From Massilia rubra (lineage in GTDB: Bacteria > Pseudomonadota > Gammaproteobacteria > Burkholderiales > Burkholderiaceae_D), in NCBI RefSeq assembly GCF_011682065.1, contig NZ_VUYU01000044.1:1-37666 (forward strand): a stretch of DNA of 37,666 nt, written 5' to 3'. The notes below the pieces were generated by a model. It worked only from the letters and a program-made list of their open reading frames with translations, did no database searches and had not been told where the DNA came from. Of the stretch, positions 17,985-27,400 are shown piece after piece. The stretch's first letter is position 1. Every line of letters starts with the position of its first letter. A program made the position numbers and the translations under genes.

Positions 17985-18966
17985 ACACGGCGGCAACCTG
18001 CGCGCGGCGTCGATCCGCTTCAACCGTGCGCTGGACGACTGGCTGGACCTGTCGACGGGGCTCAATCCCACCTGGTATCCGGCGCCGCAACTGGCGGGCA
18101 ATGCGTGGCACCGCCTGCCGGAAACCGATCCTGAACTGGCGCGCGCGGCAAGCGCATTTTATGGCGCGCCGCGCATGCTGGCGGTGGCCGGCACCCAGGC
18201 CGCGATCCAGGCGCTGCCCCAATTGCGCGCTCCATCGCGCGTGGTGGTGGCCGCGCCCTCGTACGCCGAGCATGCGCACCACTGGGCGCGGCACGGCCAC
18301 AGCATGCGCGAGGTGGCGTACGACGCCTTGGACGCGGCGCTGCCGGAATGCGATGTGCTGGTGCTGTGTAATCCGAATAATCCGACCGGCGCGACCGTGG
18401 CTCCCGAACGCTTGCTGGCCTGGGCCGCGCAACTGGGCCAGCGCGGCGGATGGCTGGTGGTCGACGAAGCCTTTGGCGACACCGCGCCGCACCTGACCGT
18501 GGCCGCGCACAGCGACCGCCCCGGCCTGATCGTCCTGCGCTCGGTCGGCAAGTTTTTTGGACTGGCCGGCGTGCGCATGGGCTTTGTGGGCGCGCACGCG
18601 TCTTTGCTGTCGGACCTTGCCGACTTGCTCGGGCCGTGGACAGTCAGCGGCCCGGCGCAGCAGGTGTCAACAATGGCGCTGAGCGATCGCGCATGGCAGG
18701 AGGCGATGCGCGATCGCCTGGCCGGCGAAGGCACGCGTTTGCGCACGCTGCTCGCCGCGAACAACATCGCCAGCACCGGCACCGACCTGTTTCAATGGTG
18801 GCCCGAAGCGCAAGCGGAGGCGTTCTGGCAGCACATGGCCGAACGCGGGATCTGGGTGCGGCTGTTCCCCAAGGCGGCGCGGGGCATTCGCCTCGGCCTG
18901 CCGGCGGATGAAAATGGATGGCGGCGCCTGGCGCTCGCACTGGAAGAATGGAACCGAGGATCATGA
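17977..18966 (+). CDS. cobD: L-threonine-O-3-phosphate decarboxylase
   Basis: This 329-residue PLP-dependent class I/II aminotransferase-fold enzyme makes (R)-1-aminopropanol O-2-phosphate, the linker of the nucleotide loop. It begins with the typical EHGGNLRAAS and has LDLSTGLNP, the CNPNNPTGATV loop, VVDEAFGD with the PLP-contacting aspartate, and SVGKFFGLAGVRMGF containing the Schiff-base lysine. Length is slightly under Salmonella CobD (364). The start overlaps the end of cbiB by 8 bases, and the last codon runs into the btuF start (ATGATGA). Known as cobC in Pseudomonas nomenclature, distinct from the phosphatase cobC at 10035. Confidence 0.92.
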   Translation: MLEHGGNLRAASIRFNRALDDWLDLSTGLNPTWYPAPQLAGNAWHRLPETDPELARAASAFYGAPRMLAVAGTQAAIQALPQLRAPSRVVVAAPSYAEHAHHWARHGHSMREVAYDALDAALPECDVLVLCNPNNPTGATVAPERLLAWAAQLGQRGGWLVVDEAFGDTAPHLTVAAHSDRPGLIVLRSVGKFFGLAGVRMGFVGAHASLLSDLADLLGPWTVSGPAQQVSTMALSDRAWQEAMRDRLAGEGTRLRTLLAANNIASTGTDLFQWWPEAQAEAFWQHMAERGIWVRLFPKAARGIRLGLPADENGWRRLALALEEWNRGS

Positions 18967-19844
18967 TGAAATACCTGTTAGCCGCCTTTGCCGGCACGAT
19001 CGCGCTGCACGCCGGCGCCGCCATCACGGTCCACGACGACGATGGCAAGAGCGTGACCCTGCAAAAACCCGCGCAGCGCGTCATTGCGCTGGCCCCGCAC
19101 GTGACCGAGATGCTGTACGCGGCCGGTGGCGCGGAACGCCTGATCGCGGCCGTCGCCTACAGCGACTATCCGGAAGCGGCCAAGCGCCTGCCGCAGGTGG
19201 GCAGCAACAGCGGCATCGACATGGAGCGCGTGGCAGCCTTGAAACCCGACCTGATCGTGGTCTGGATGCACGGCAGTTCCGAACGCCAGATCGACCAGAT
19301 TCGCGCGCTCGGCATTCCTTTGTTCCACAGCGAACCGCGCAAACTCGATGACATCGCCAGCAACCTGACGCGCCTCGGGAAGCTGATGGGCACCGAGGCG
19401 GTGGCCGATCCGGCCGCCGCCGACCTGCGCAAGCGCCTCGGCGCGCTGCAAGCCAGGTACGCGAAGCGCGCGCCGGTGCGCATGTTCTACCAGGTGTGGG
19501 ACAAACCGCTGTACACCCTCAACGACGGCCATATCCTGAGCGACGCCATGCGCATGTGCGGCGGCGAGAACGTATTCGGCAAGCTGAAAGTGACCGCGCC
19601 CGTGGTCACGGTGGAAGCGGTGCTGCAGGAAGATCCGGAAGCGCTGTTCAGCGGCGAGCGCAGTCCCACCGATATTGGCCTGACCCTGTGGAAGCCGTAC
19701 ACCACCATGACGGCGGTCAAGCGCGGGAACCTGTTCAGCATCGACGGCAACCTGCTCAATCGTTCGGGACCACGCATGATCGCCGGCGCCGAAATCCTGT
19801 GCGAGAAACTCGACATTGTGCGCCAGCGCAGGAGCAAGCCATGA
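18963..19844 (+). CDS. btuF: periplasmic cobalamin-binding protein
   Basis: This 293-residue class III substrate-binding protein delivers corrinoids to the BtuCD transporter. A signal peptide ([20 protein letters not shown]) is followed by the periplasmic-binding start [13 protein letters not shown] and [18 protein letters not shown], a BtuF/HemT-like motif, and [18 protein letters not shown] lies 5 bases before the start. It is separated from btuCD by five biosynthetic genes but remains in the same co-directional operon, and ends with an ATGA overlap into cobQ. It completes a full uptake route: BtuB, BtuF, BtuC and BtuD. Confidence 0.92.
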   Translation: MMKYLLAAFAGTIALHAGAAITVHDDDGKSVTLQKPAQRVIALAPHVTEMLYAAGGAERLIAAVAYSDYPEAAKRLPQVGSNSGIDMERVAALKPDLIVVWMHGSSERQIDQIRALGIPLFHSEPRKLDDIASNLTRLGKLMGTEAVADPAAADLRKRLGALQARYAKRAPVRMFYQVWDKPLYTLNDGHILSDAMRMCGGENVFGKLKVTAPVVTVEAVLQEDPEALFSGERSPTDIGLTLWKPYTTMTAVKRGNLFSIDGNLLNRSGPRMIAGAEILCEKLDIVRQRRSKP

Positions 19845-21286
19845 GCCGCTTCCCTTATCACACCCTGATGGTGCAGGGGACCACGTCCGACGCCGGCAAG
19901 AGCACCGTGGTGGCGGCCTTGTGCCGCCTGCTGAAAAACGAAGGCATATCGGTGGCGCCGTTCAAGCCGCAGAACATGGCCTTGAACAGCGCGGTCACGG
20001 CCGACGGCGGCGAAATCGGCCGCGCCCAGGCCTTGCAGGCGATTGCCGCCGGCGTGGCGCCGCACACGGACATGAATCCGGTGCTGCTCAAACCATCGAG
20101 TAACATCGGCGCGCAGGTGGTCATCCACGGCAAGGTGCGCGCCGAGATGAACGCGCGCGACTACCATCAGTACAAGACCGTGGCCATGGGCGCCGTGCTC
20201 GAATCGTACGCGCGCCTGCGCCAGCAGTACCAGGCGATCGTGGTCGAAGGCGCGGGCAGCCCGGCGGAGATCAACCTGCGCGACCGCGATATCGCCAACA
20301 TGGGCTTTGCCGAGGCGGTCGACTGCCCGGTGATCCTGGTGGCCGACATCGACCGTGGCGGCGTGTTCGCGCACATCGTCGGCACCCTCTCGTGCCTGTC
20401 GCAGAGCGAGCGTGACCGCACCATCGGTTTTGTGATCAACCGTTTTCGCGGCGATATCTCGCTGCTCGAACCGGGCCTGGACTGGCTGGAACAGCAGACC
20501 GGCAAACCGGTACTGGCGGTGCTGCCCTACCTGCAAGGGCTGTTCCTCGACGCGGAAGACGCGGTGCAGGCGGTGCAGGCCTCGCGCGGGGCCTTCAAGG
20601 TGGTGGTGCCGTCGCTGCCGCGCATGAGCAATCACACCGACTTCGATGCGCTGCGCGTGCATCCGGATGTGGACTTGCAGTTCGTGCGCCAGAACGAGGC
20701 CAAGCCGGCCTGCGACCTGTTGATTATCCCTGGTAGCAAGAACACGCGCGGCGACCTGGCCTATCTGCTCGAGCAGGGCTGGGGGCCGTATATCGCCAGG
20801 CACCTGCGCTACGGCGGCAAGGTGATCGGCATTTGCGGCGGCTTCCAGATGCTGGGGCGCGAGGTGAGCGACCCGCACGGGGTGGAAGGCGACAGTGGCG
20901 TCACCGCTGGCCTCGGCCTGCTCGACCTGCGCACCGAACTGACCACCGAAAAACGCCTGGCCCAGGTGGCGGGGCGCTGCGCGTTTGCCGACGCCGACGT
21001 GGCGGGCTACGAAATTCACATGGGCGTTTCGAGCGGCGCGGCGCTGGACATGCCGGCCTTTCGCATCGAGGGCCGCGATGAAGGCGCGCGCTCGGGCGAC
21101 GATCAGATCCTGGGCAGCTACCTGCATGGCATGTTCGACCACCCGCAAGCGTGCGCCGCGCTGCTGCGCTGGGCGGGACTCGACAGCGACGCCACGGTGG
21201 ACACCAGCGCGCTGCGCGAGGCCAGCCTGGAGCGCATCGCTGAAGCCGCGCGCCCCTTGTACGACGCGCTGTGTGCGATAAAATAG
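19841..21286 (+). CDS. cobQ: cobyric acid synthase
   Basis: This 481-residue amidotransferase adds four amides (b, d, e, g) to adenosylcobyrinic acid a,c-diamide. The N-terminal ATPase domain has [30 protein letters not shown] and [20 protein letters not shown]. The C-terminal glutaminase domain contains [14 protein letters not shown], the Cys nucleophile in [14 protein letters not shown], and the catalytic His in [14 protein letters not shown] lies 7 bases before the start at 19841, which overlaps the btuF stop. It is the last gene of the cobalamin operon; the next gene has its own 104-base leader. Also called cbiP. Confidence 0.96.
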   Translation: MSRFPYHTLMVQGTTSDAGKSTVVAALCRLLKNEGISVAPFKPQNMALNSAVTADGGEIGRAQALQAIAAGVAPHTDMNPVLLKPSSNIGAQVVIHGKVRAEMNARDYHQYKTVAMGAVLESYARLRQQYQAIVVEGAGSPAEINLRDRDIANMGFAEAVDCPVILVADIDRGGVFAHIVGTLSCLSQSERDRTIGFVINRFRGDISLLEPGLDWLEQQTGKPVLAVLPYLQGLFLDAEDAVQAVQASRGAFKVVVPSLPRMSNHTDFDALRVHPDVDLQFVRQNEAKPACDLLIIPGSKNTRGDLAYLLEQGWGPYIARHLRYGGKVIGICGGFQMLGREVSDPHGVEGDSGVTAGLGLLDLRTELTTEKRLAQVAGRCAFADADVAGYEIHMGVSSGAALDMPAFRIEGRDEGARSGDDQILGSYLHGMFDHPQACAALLRWAGLDSDATVDTSALREASLERIAEAARPLYDALCAIK

Positions 21287-21390
21287 AGCACCCACGTGTT
21301 GCAAAAAGTCTGCCGCAGTTCATGTTGGCGGTTAATGTACATACTACATGTGTAGAATGAGAGCAATAATTTACTCGCTGTGGACGTGCT

Positions 21391-22815
21391 ATGTTGTCAA
21401 TGATCAAGGTTGTGCAAACCTTTCCTTCGGTTCGGATTCCGTCCAGCTCGGGCGGACTGCCGGTTGAAGTGTCGCTGATCGCGCAACTGGTGCACGGCTC
21501 GGGCAATCATTTGTTTGCCAGCGTATCGGCGCGACAACAGCAGCACCAGGAATTCGTCGACGAGCTCGACGAGCCATCGGCCAAGCTGGGCGGCACCGAT
21601 TTCGACAAGGGCGATCCCACATCGCTGTATTCCTTCGTTGTCGGTCCGAAAGGGCATCCTTTCCACCGGCACGCCGGGCATCGCATTTTCACGGCCATTT
21701 CGGGCAGCGGCGGCGCGCAGCTGCGTTTTTCCAGCGCGTCCACGGCGCAAATCGATGAGGACCCGCAGAGTTTCCTGCGCGCGCTTCAATGCATCAATAT
21801 TCCGCCCGATTGCATGTTCACGGTGCGCTTCGGCGGCGAGACCTGGCATCAGTTCGCCCCGCTCACGCGCAACAGTCCGCATCCGGTGTTTTTTGCGCTG
21901 TCCTGCCACACCAACGAGCTCGGCGGCGACTTGTCCGAGGAATTGCGGCAGCAGGTCATGGCGAACGAAGCCAGCATTCCCTCGCTGACCTCGCTGCTGC
22001 CGCAGGCAGTGGCCGATTTGCTCGATGCGGCCATGGCCAAAGGGCAAGTCGCCACGGTCGATTTGTCGCTGGAAGCGCCGCCGGGCACCTTGCAACGGGC
22101 AATGTGCTACACGGCACGCGGCAGCATCGGCACGATTCTCGGCAAATGGGGCGCATGGCGCCGCTCGAAAGGCTATGTGTCGCATCAGGGCGACGGCGCC
22201 GAAGTGCGCGAACTGGACGCCACGCCACCCGGTTCGCTGCTGCTCAAGCAATTCGAGGGAACGCCGTTTCATCATGAAGATACGTTCACCCTGACCATGC
22301 CGCTGGCGAATTTCCAGGAAAAGAATGCGGCGGCGCTGCTGACACGGCTGCTCGACGGCTTCATGGAAAATCCACCACGCGGCGTTACGCGCATGATGGC
22401 GGTGCGCAATGTGCTAGTGCGGCCGATGGGGCTGCGCACCTCGTCGCTGGGCTGCCCGGTATCGTCGCTGCTCTCGCCCGACAAGAGCCGGCTGTTCGCG
22501 AACCGCTTTCCGGTGCTCGAACAAGGCACGGACGAGCACAACACGCGCGCGCAGGTGGTGCTGGGGGCGGACGACAAGCATCTGTCGTTTCGCTCCTGCG
22601 TGGCGGCGCGCATCGTCAAGGGCGGTCAGGTGGAGTTCAGCCTGGGTTCGCGGGTGCGCTGCAAGAACCTGTTCGGGCGCTTTTACATGTGGGCGATCGA
22701 CCGGACGCACCGCGCGTATGTGACGCCGACCATGCTGCGCATGGCTGTCGAGCATGCGAAGGTATCGGTGGTGGCAGATAGCATGGACGGCGCAGCGGTG
22801 ATTTTTCCCCAGTAA
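21391..22815 (+). CDS. cupin-like / DUF2867-like fusion protein
   Basis: This 474-residue protein is soluble in appearance, without a signal peptide. The N-terminal half contains a cupin-like stretch, FVVGPKGHPFHRHAGHRIF (about residues 83-101), with histidines that could bind metal, and a second His in GGETWHQFAPLTR. The C-terminal half (about 275-474) ends with NVLVRPMGLRTS, SRVRCKNLFGRFYMWAIDRTHR and YVTPTMLRMAVEH, a layout like DUF2867 proteins. The leader carries GTACATactacATGTGT at about 21337-21353, a partial inverted repeat that could be an operator. It is separate from the cobalamin operon upstream. The function is unknown; the domain calls are by eye. Confidence 0.75.
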   Translation: MLSMIKVVQTFPSVRIPSSSGGLPVEVSLIAQLVHGSGNHLFASVSARQQQHQEFVDELDEPSAKLGGTDFDKGDPTSLYSFVVGPKGHPFHRHAGHRIFTAISGSGGAQLRFSSASTAQIDEDPQSFLRALQCINIPPDCMFTVRFGGETWHQFAPLTRNSPHPVFFALSCHTNELGGDLSEELRQQVMANEASIPSLTSLLPQAVADLLDAAMAKGQVATVDLSLEAPPGTLQRAMCYTARGSIGTILGKWGAWRRSKGYVSHQGDGAEVRELDATPPGSLLLKQFEGTPFHHEDTFTLTMPLANFQEKNAAALLTRLLDGFMENPPRGVTRMMAVRNVLVRPMGLRTSSLGCPVSSLLSPDKSRLFANRFPVLEQGTDEHNTRAQVVLGADDKHLSFRSCVAARIVKGGQVEFSLGSRVRCKNLFGRFYMWAIDRTHRAYVTPTMLRMAVEHAKVSVVADSMDGAAVIFPQ

Positions 22816-22816
22816 A

Positions 22817-22894
22817 CGCCACGGTCGGCTGGCGCAGGCGAGCGGAAACAGGGTCGCGCCGCCGCCCTGCGCGGCCAGCTGGCGGTCATCGTCC
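22817..22894 (-). pseudogene. remnant of a jetD gene (N-terminal fragment)
   Basis: This stretch aligns base for base with part of jetD at 24309-24393. The first 24 bases are identical, then 7 bases are missing, then 46 of 54 bases match. The reading frame is broken by the 7-base gap. The translated remnant DDDRQLAAQGGGATLFPL corresponds to DDGRLLAARVGGEALFPL of JetD (about residues 22-39). Similarity stops sharply at both ends. It begins two bases after the stop of the cupin/DUF2867 gene. It is in the same orientation as the intact jetD, about 1.4 kb away. Confidence 0.85.
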
Positions 22895-22911
22895 GGGGTA
22901 GGCTTGAAAAA

Positions 22912-23163
22912 TCAGCGTTTCTTGGGCTCCGCGTGCACGATGATATCGACATGGTTATCGTAAGAAAACCCCTTGATCGTATCTTGTAAATGAACGTGAC
23001 CAAATTGATTGGCCTCCATGTCATGTGCTGCACCGATAAGAAATATCGCAATGCGCCTGAGCGTATCCGGGTTCGCAAGAATCGTTATCTCATCGAGTTG
23101 CTTACTCTTTTTGCTGCCGGTTGCGGTTCCTGCAACCCTAAAACTACGCATCGTTTTCGTCAT
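22912..23163 (-). CDS. small Imm32-like immunity protein
   Basis: This 83-residue protein has a pattern LDEITILANPDTLRRIAIFL followed by a helix with HDMEANQFGHVHLQD and an end DIIVHAEPKKR. This resembles Imm32-family immunity proteins, which counter polymorphic toxins; the match is from memory of the family pattern, not a search. AGGG lies about 7 bases before the start. The DNA is noticeably more AT-rich than its surroundings, which suggests acquisition. It lies 92 bases downstream of jetD and just upstream of the jetD remnant on the same strand. No toxin gene is visible nearby, so it may be an orphan. Confidence 0.6.
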   Translation of the reverse strand: MTKTMRSFRVAGTATGSKKSKQLDEITILANPDTLRRIAIFLIGAAHDMEANQFGHVHLQDTIKGFSYDNHVDIIVHAEPKKR

Positions 23164-23255
23164 TTAAAACCCTGGGTTTTTAAGAATTCGTTCTCTGCAC
23201 GGGTCACGCCTTCAATTCCCCTCGATAGCCCTGGCTCTGTGTACCGTCCGCGTCA

Positions 23256-24455
23256 CTACAAGGCGGCCAATGCCTGCTGCACCCAGCCGTACGACAGGCG
23301 CTCCTGCTCCATCCGGATACGCTCGCCGAACACATCGTCGCGCAAGGCCTCGAACAGCGCCAGCTCGTCGCGCTCCAGTCTTGACGGCTGCCCGCCGAAG
23401 CGCTTGTCGGCGTCTTCCATCCCCCACAGCGCGCGGTGCGCCATCAGGGTCGCGCTATCCATCAGGATCGAGCGCGCATACGGGATGGCGCCGCGCAGGC
23501 GGTCCAGGATCGCGAAGCCATGCGTGTCGATATCGCCCCAGTAAAACACCTCGCGCGTGGCCAGCCAGCCTACGCCGGCCAGCCGCTCGACGCCGTAGCC
23601 GCCGCCGAAAATCACCATCGCGTCCGGCATCTGCGGAAACGCCAGGCCGTTGATTTCGTTCTCGGTGATGAAGACGCGCCGCACCTGCGTGTGCAGGGCC
23701 GCGAACTGCGCCAGCGGCACGGACAGGTCCGACAAGCCGCCAACGGCATGGGAAGGATCGAGCACCCGAAAGCGCAGCAGCGCCGGTTTGCCCAGTAATC
23801 CATAACGCGCTTCGAACTGGCGCGCGCCAAATGCGTTCGCATCGATGGCATCGGGCGGCAGCACCAGGTCGAGCAGCTCGGCCAGCATGGCTTTGCGCTT
23901 TTCGATGAATTTGCTGTCGACACCGGCGATGTCGAGCTGGCGCAGGTACAGGCCGGGGCGCGGGTGGGCGACGAACCATTCAAGGATCGCCAGGATGCGC
24001 GCCCACGCCTCGCTTTGCTCGAGCACCGCAAGCGCGCGCCGCGCCAGCCAGCCGGCCAGTTGCGGAAAGAGCTTGATGGTGGCGGCGACAATCTGGTCGA
24101 AGCGGCGCGCATCAAGCTGGCGCCCGATCAGGCGCAGGGCGTCCGCATCGCTGTCGAACACCACGCTGTCGGGAATGCGGTTACGCCCGAGCTGGCGGTG
24201 ATTGATCTCGCGCCAGACGATCCGGTAGCCGTAGCCGCGCGCGCTTGTGCTGCCGGCGTCGAGTTCCCTGATCCATGCGCGTACCTCCTCGAAACGCTCG
24301 CCGGTTTGCGCCACGGTCGGCTGGCGCAGGCGCAGCTCGAGCGGGAACAGGGCCTCGCCGCCGACGCGCGCGGCCAGCAGGCGGCCATCGTCCCACAGGC
24401 GCTGGACCTGGGCGCGGATCGTCGCTGCGCTCGACCAGGCTGGCGCGGAGCTCAT
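23256..24455 (-). CDS. jetD: Wadjet nuclease subunit JetD (DUF3322/DUF2220)
   Basis: This 399-residue protein is the Toprim-like nuclease subunit that cleaves closed circular plasmid DNA after loop extrusion by JetABC. The N-terminal DUF3322 part covers about residues 1-190. The C-terminal DUF2220 Toprim-like domain has the acidic residues in VFITENEINGLAF (Glu265, Glu267) and FYWGDIDTHGFAILD (Asp308, Asp310). The start MSSAPAW at 24455 overlaps the jetC stop (ATGA). Longer in-frame starts upstream lie entirely within jetC and are rejected. All visible catalytic acids are present, so the nuclease looks functional. Confidence 0.93.
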   Translation of the reverse strand: MSSAPAWSSAATIRAQVQRLWDDGRLLAARVGGEALFPLELRLRQPTVAQTGERFEEVRAWIRELDAGSTSARGYGYRIVWREINHRQLGRNRIPDSVVFDSDADALRLIGRQLDARRFDQIVAATIKLFPQLAGWLARRALAVLEQSEAWARILAILEWFVAHPRPGLYLRQLDIAGVDSKFIEKRKAMLAELLDLVLPPDAIDANAFGARQFEARYGLLGKPALLRFRVLDPSHAVGGLSDLSVPLAQFAALHTQVRRVFITENEINGLAFPQMPDAMVIFGGGYGVERLAGVGWLATREVFYWGDIDTHGFAILDRLRGAIPYARSILMDSATLMAHRALWGMEDADKRFGGQPSRLERDELALFEALRDDVFGERIRMEQERLSYGWVQQALAAL

Positions 24456-27400
24456 GCGGCACGCGCGCTGCGCTCGGCCTGGTACTGTTCGATCGTCAGG
24501 TAGCGCAGCTTCGACTGCCGTCCTTCTTCGCTGTGCACGAAGCCCAGGCCCGAGACGTACGGCTCGATGATGTGGATTTTTTGCAGCGGCGTGACGATCA
24601 GCAGTTGCAGGTTCATGCGCTTGAACAGTTCCAGTCCGTAGCGCGCCGATTCGTCGGAGCCGCGCCCGAAGGCTTCGTCGATGACCACGAAGCGGAAGGA
24701 GCGCGAGCGCACCACGCCCCATTCCAGGCCGAACTGGTAAGCCAGGCTGGCCGCCAGTACGGTGTAGGCCAGCTTTTCCTTCTGGCCGCCCGACTTGCCG
24801 CCGGCGTCGGTGTAGTGTTCGTGTTCGCGGCCGTCCTCGCGCCAGCGCTCGGACGCCGAGAACACGAACCAGTTGCGCACGTCGGTGACCTTGCGCGTCC
24901 AGCGCTTGTCCATCTCGGCCGTGCCTTCGCGACCGCGAAAGCGTTCGATGATGCGTTTGACCTGCAAGAACTTCGCTTCCGAATACTCTTCGTCGGCCGA
25001 TCCGGTCAACGCGCCTTCGGTGCAGCTGCGCAGGTCTTGCTGGAAGTCGCGCAGGTCCGCGTCCAGATTGTTCTCCGCTTCGAGCGCGATGTAGCGGTTC
25101 GGGTTGTAGTCGATCTGGTGCAGCGAGGCGTTGATGGTGTCGATGCGCTCGCGGATGGTCTCGCGCTCGCGCTTGAGCTGCGACTGGAAGCCGGCGATCT
25201 CGCGGATCGTGTTTTCGTTGAGCAGTTCCTTGAAGCGCCCGGCGAAGCGCGGCAGGTCGTCGGCCTGCAAGACCGCCAGCATCTTGCGAAATTCGGCGGC
25301 GGCGTCGATGCTCACATCGACCTCGCGCGCGTCCAGCGGCCAGGCCTTGGTGTAGCTTTCCATGGCGCGGATGATGGCGTCGCGCAGGTTGCCGATTTTC
25401 TTCTGCTCCGCGTCGATCCGGTTTTGCAGTTCGTGGCGCATTTCTTTTTCGCGGTTCTCGCACGATTCGACCGTAAGCGTATGCTCGCCCAGCACCTCGG
25501 TACGCAAGGCGTCGAGCACGGGGAAATACCGCTCGCGCGCTTGCTCCGGCGTTGCATCGAGCAAGGTGGCGCAGTCGTCCAGGGCGGCCCCGGCCACTTC
25601 CAGCTTTTCGACCGTGCGTGCGTGCTCAATGGTGGCGTTGTTGAACTGCTCGTGTGTCACCACCTGCGCCTCGGTCAGCTCGGCGAATTGCTGCTCCAGG
25701 GTGCGCAGCAGGTCGGACGACGCGGCCAGTGCCTCCCGCTCGCGTTCGAGCGCGTCGATGCTGGACAGGAGCGGCTTCCAATCGAGTTCACTGAAATTGA
25801 CGTAGGTCGCCAGTTGGTTCCAGTTGCCCAGCAAGGCGTTCTGGCGATCGACCTCGCCTTTCACCGAGGCGATCTTCGCGGCATGCGCCTGGATGCGGGT
25901 GGACAGGTCGCGTTCCTGCTTGGCCAGCGCGGCGATCTTGCCTTCGTTCGACCATCCCAGCACATAGCGCGAGCGGTCGTCGATGCGGTGACGGTCATCT
26001 TTTTCGTGGCGCTCGCCGCCGGCCTTGACCTGGCCGTTACGGGTGACGGCGCGCTTCTCGCGGCGGAACTGGTCGAGCGTGTCGCAGCAGGCGTGGTCGT
26101 AGCGGCGCGCCAGTTCGGCGTCGATCCAGCCGTAGAAGGGCGAGTCGGGCTTGATCGCCAATTTGCGCGCCAGCGCATCCGGGTGCAGGCCTTGGTGGTC
26201 GGCCGTGACGCTGGCGCGCACGCGGAAGTACACCAGCCGGTTGCCCAGGTTGGTCGTGTCGACCCAGTCCGCCACCGCCCGGTAATGCGCTTCCGGCACC
26301 AACAGCGACAGGCCGAAGCTGTGCAGCATGCGCTCGGCCGCGCCTTCCCATGCGCGTTCTTCCTCCCGCACCTGGATCAATTCTCCGATGAAGGGCAAGG
26401 CATCCGGTGCGATGCGCAGTGCGTCGCACAGCGCGGCGCGCAGGGCCAGCATCTGGCTGGTGATGTTGGAGCGGCGCTGGCGCAGCGATTCGAGTTCGGT
26501 GGTGATGGCGCCGTGCTGGTCGCGCAGTTCGTGCAGGCTTACGCCCGCCATCATCAACGTGTTTTGCGCGTCGTCGCGGCGCGCGATGCAGCCGGTCTTG
26601 CCGTCATCGATGGCGCGCCGGTTGGCGTCGAACACGCCCGCATCGGCCGCGCCGGGCAGGCCCACGGCCCCAGCGAGCGCGTTGTACACGTCAGAACGGC
26701 GCGTGCGTTCGTCGCGCATGGCTTGCAAGCGCTTGATCTCGCCCTTGATTTGCTCGATGCGGTTGCCGCCGTTGGCCGCGATGGCCTGCGCGATGTCGTC
26801 GCGCCGCAGCATCTGGTTGCGCTGTTCTTCCTTCAGGCGCTCGAGCCGCCCGGCCAGTTTGTCGCGCTCCGACTGCAGCAAGGCGATGCGTTTCTCGAGC
26901 AGCTCGCCTTTGAGATGGGCGAACCACGGGCGCAGCGCTTCGCGGCAACCGCGCAGCTGGCTGGCTTGTTCTTGCAGCACCTCGTGGCGGGTGCAGTCGT
27001 CCACCAGGGGCGTGAGCTGGTCGATCTGCAGCTTGGCCTTGAGCACCGCTTCGTGCGCGCGATTGAGGTCGTCGAAGTGGGCGATCAGGGCGCTGATGCG
27101 CGCCTCCACCGGAAAAGCTTCAAGCATGTGGTCGCGCACGAAGTCGGTCAGGTTGCCGACCGATTTCATCGACACCGTCTGGTGGAACAGGTCCATCGCC
27201 TGTTCGCTGGCGATGCCGAAACGGCGCCGGAAGTCGGCGCCGTACGGCGGAAAGCTCTCGTGCAGGGTGACGCCGGCCAGCGCGCGCAGGCGCTTGCGCA
27301 GTTGCGCGATATCGGTGCCGAAGCCGGCGAAGTGCTCGGCCACCGACAGCGCGCCATCGGCGACGACGTAAAAGCGTTCGGGCTGCCCGTGCGGATTCTT

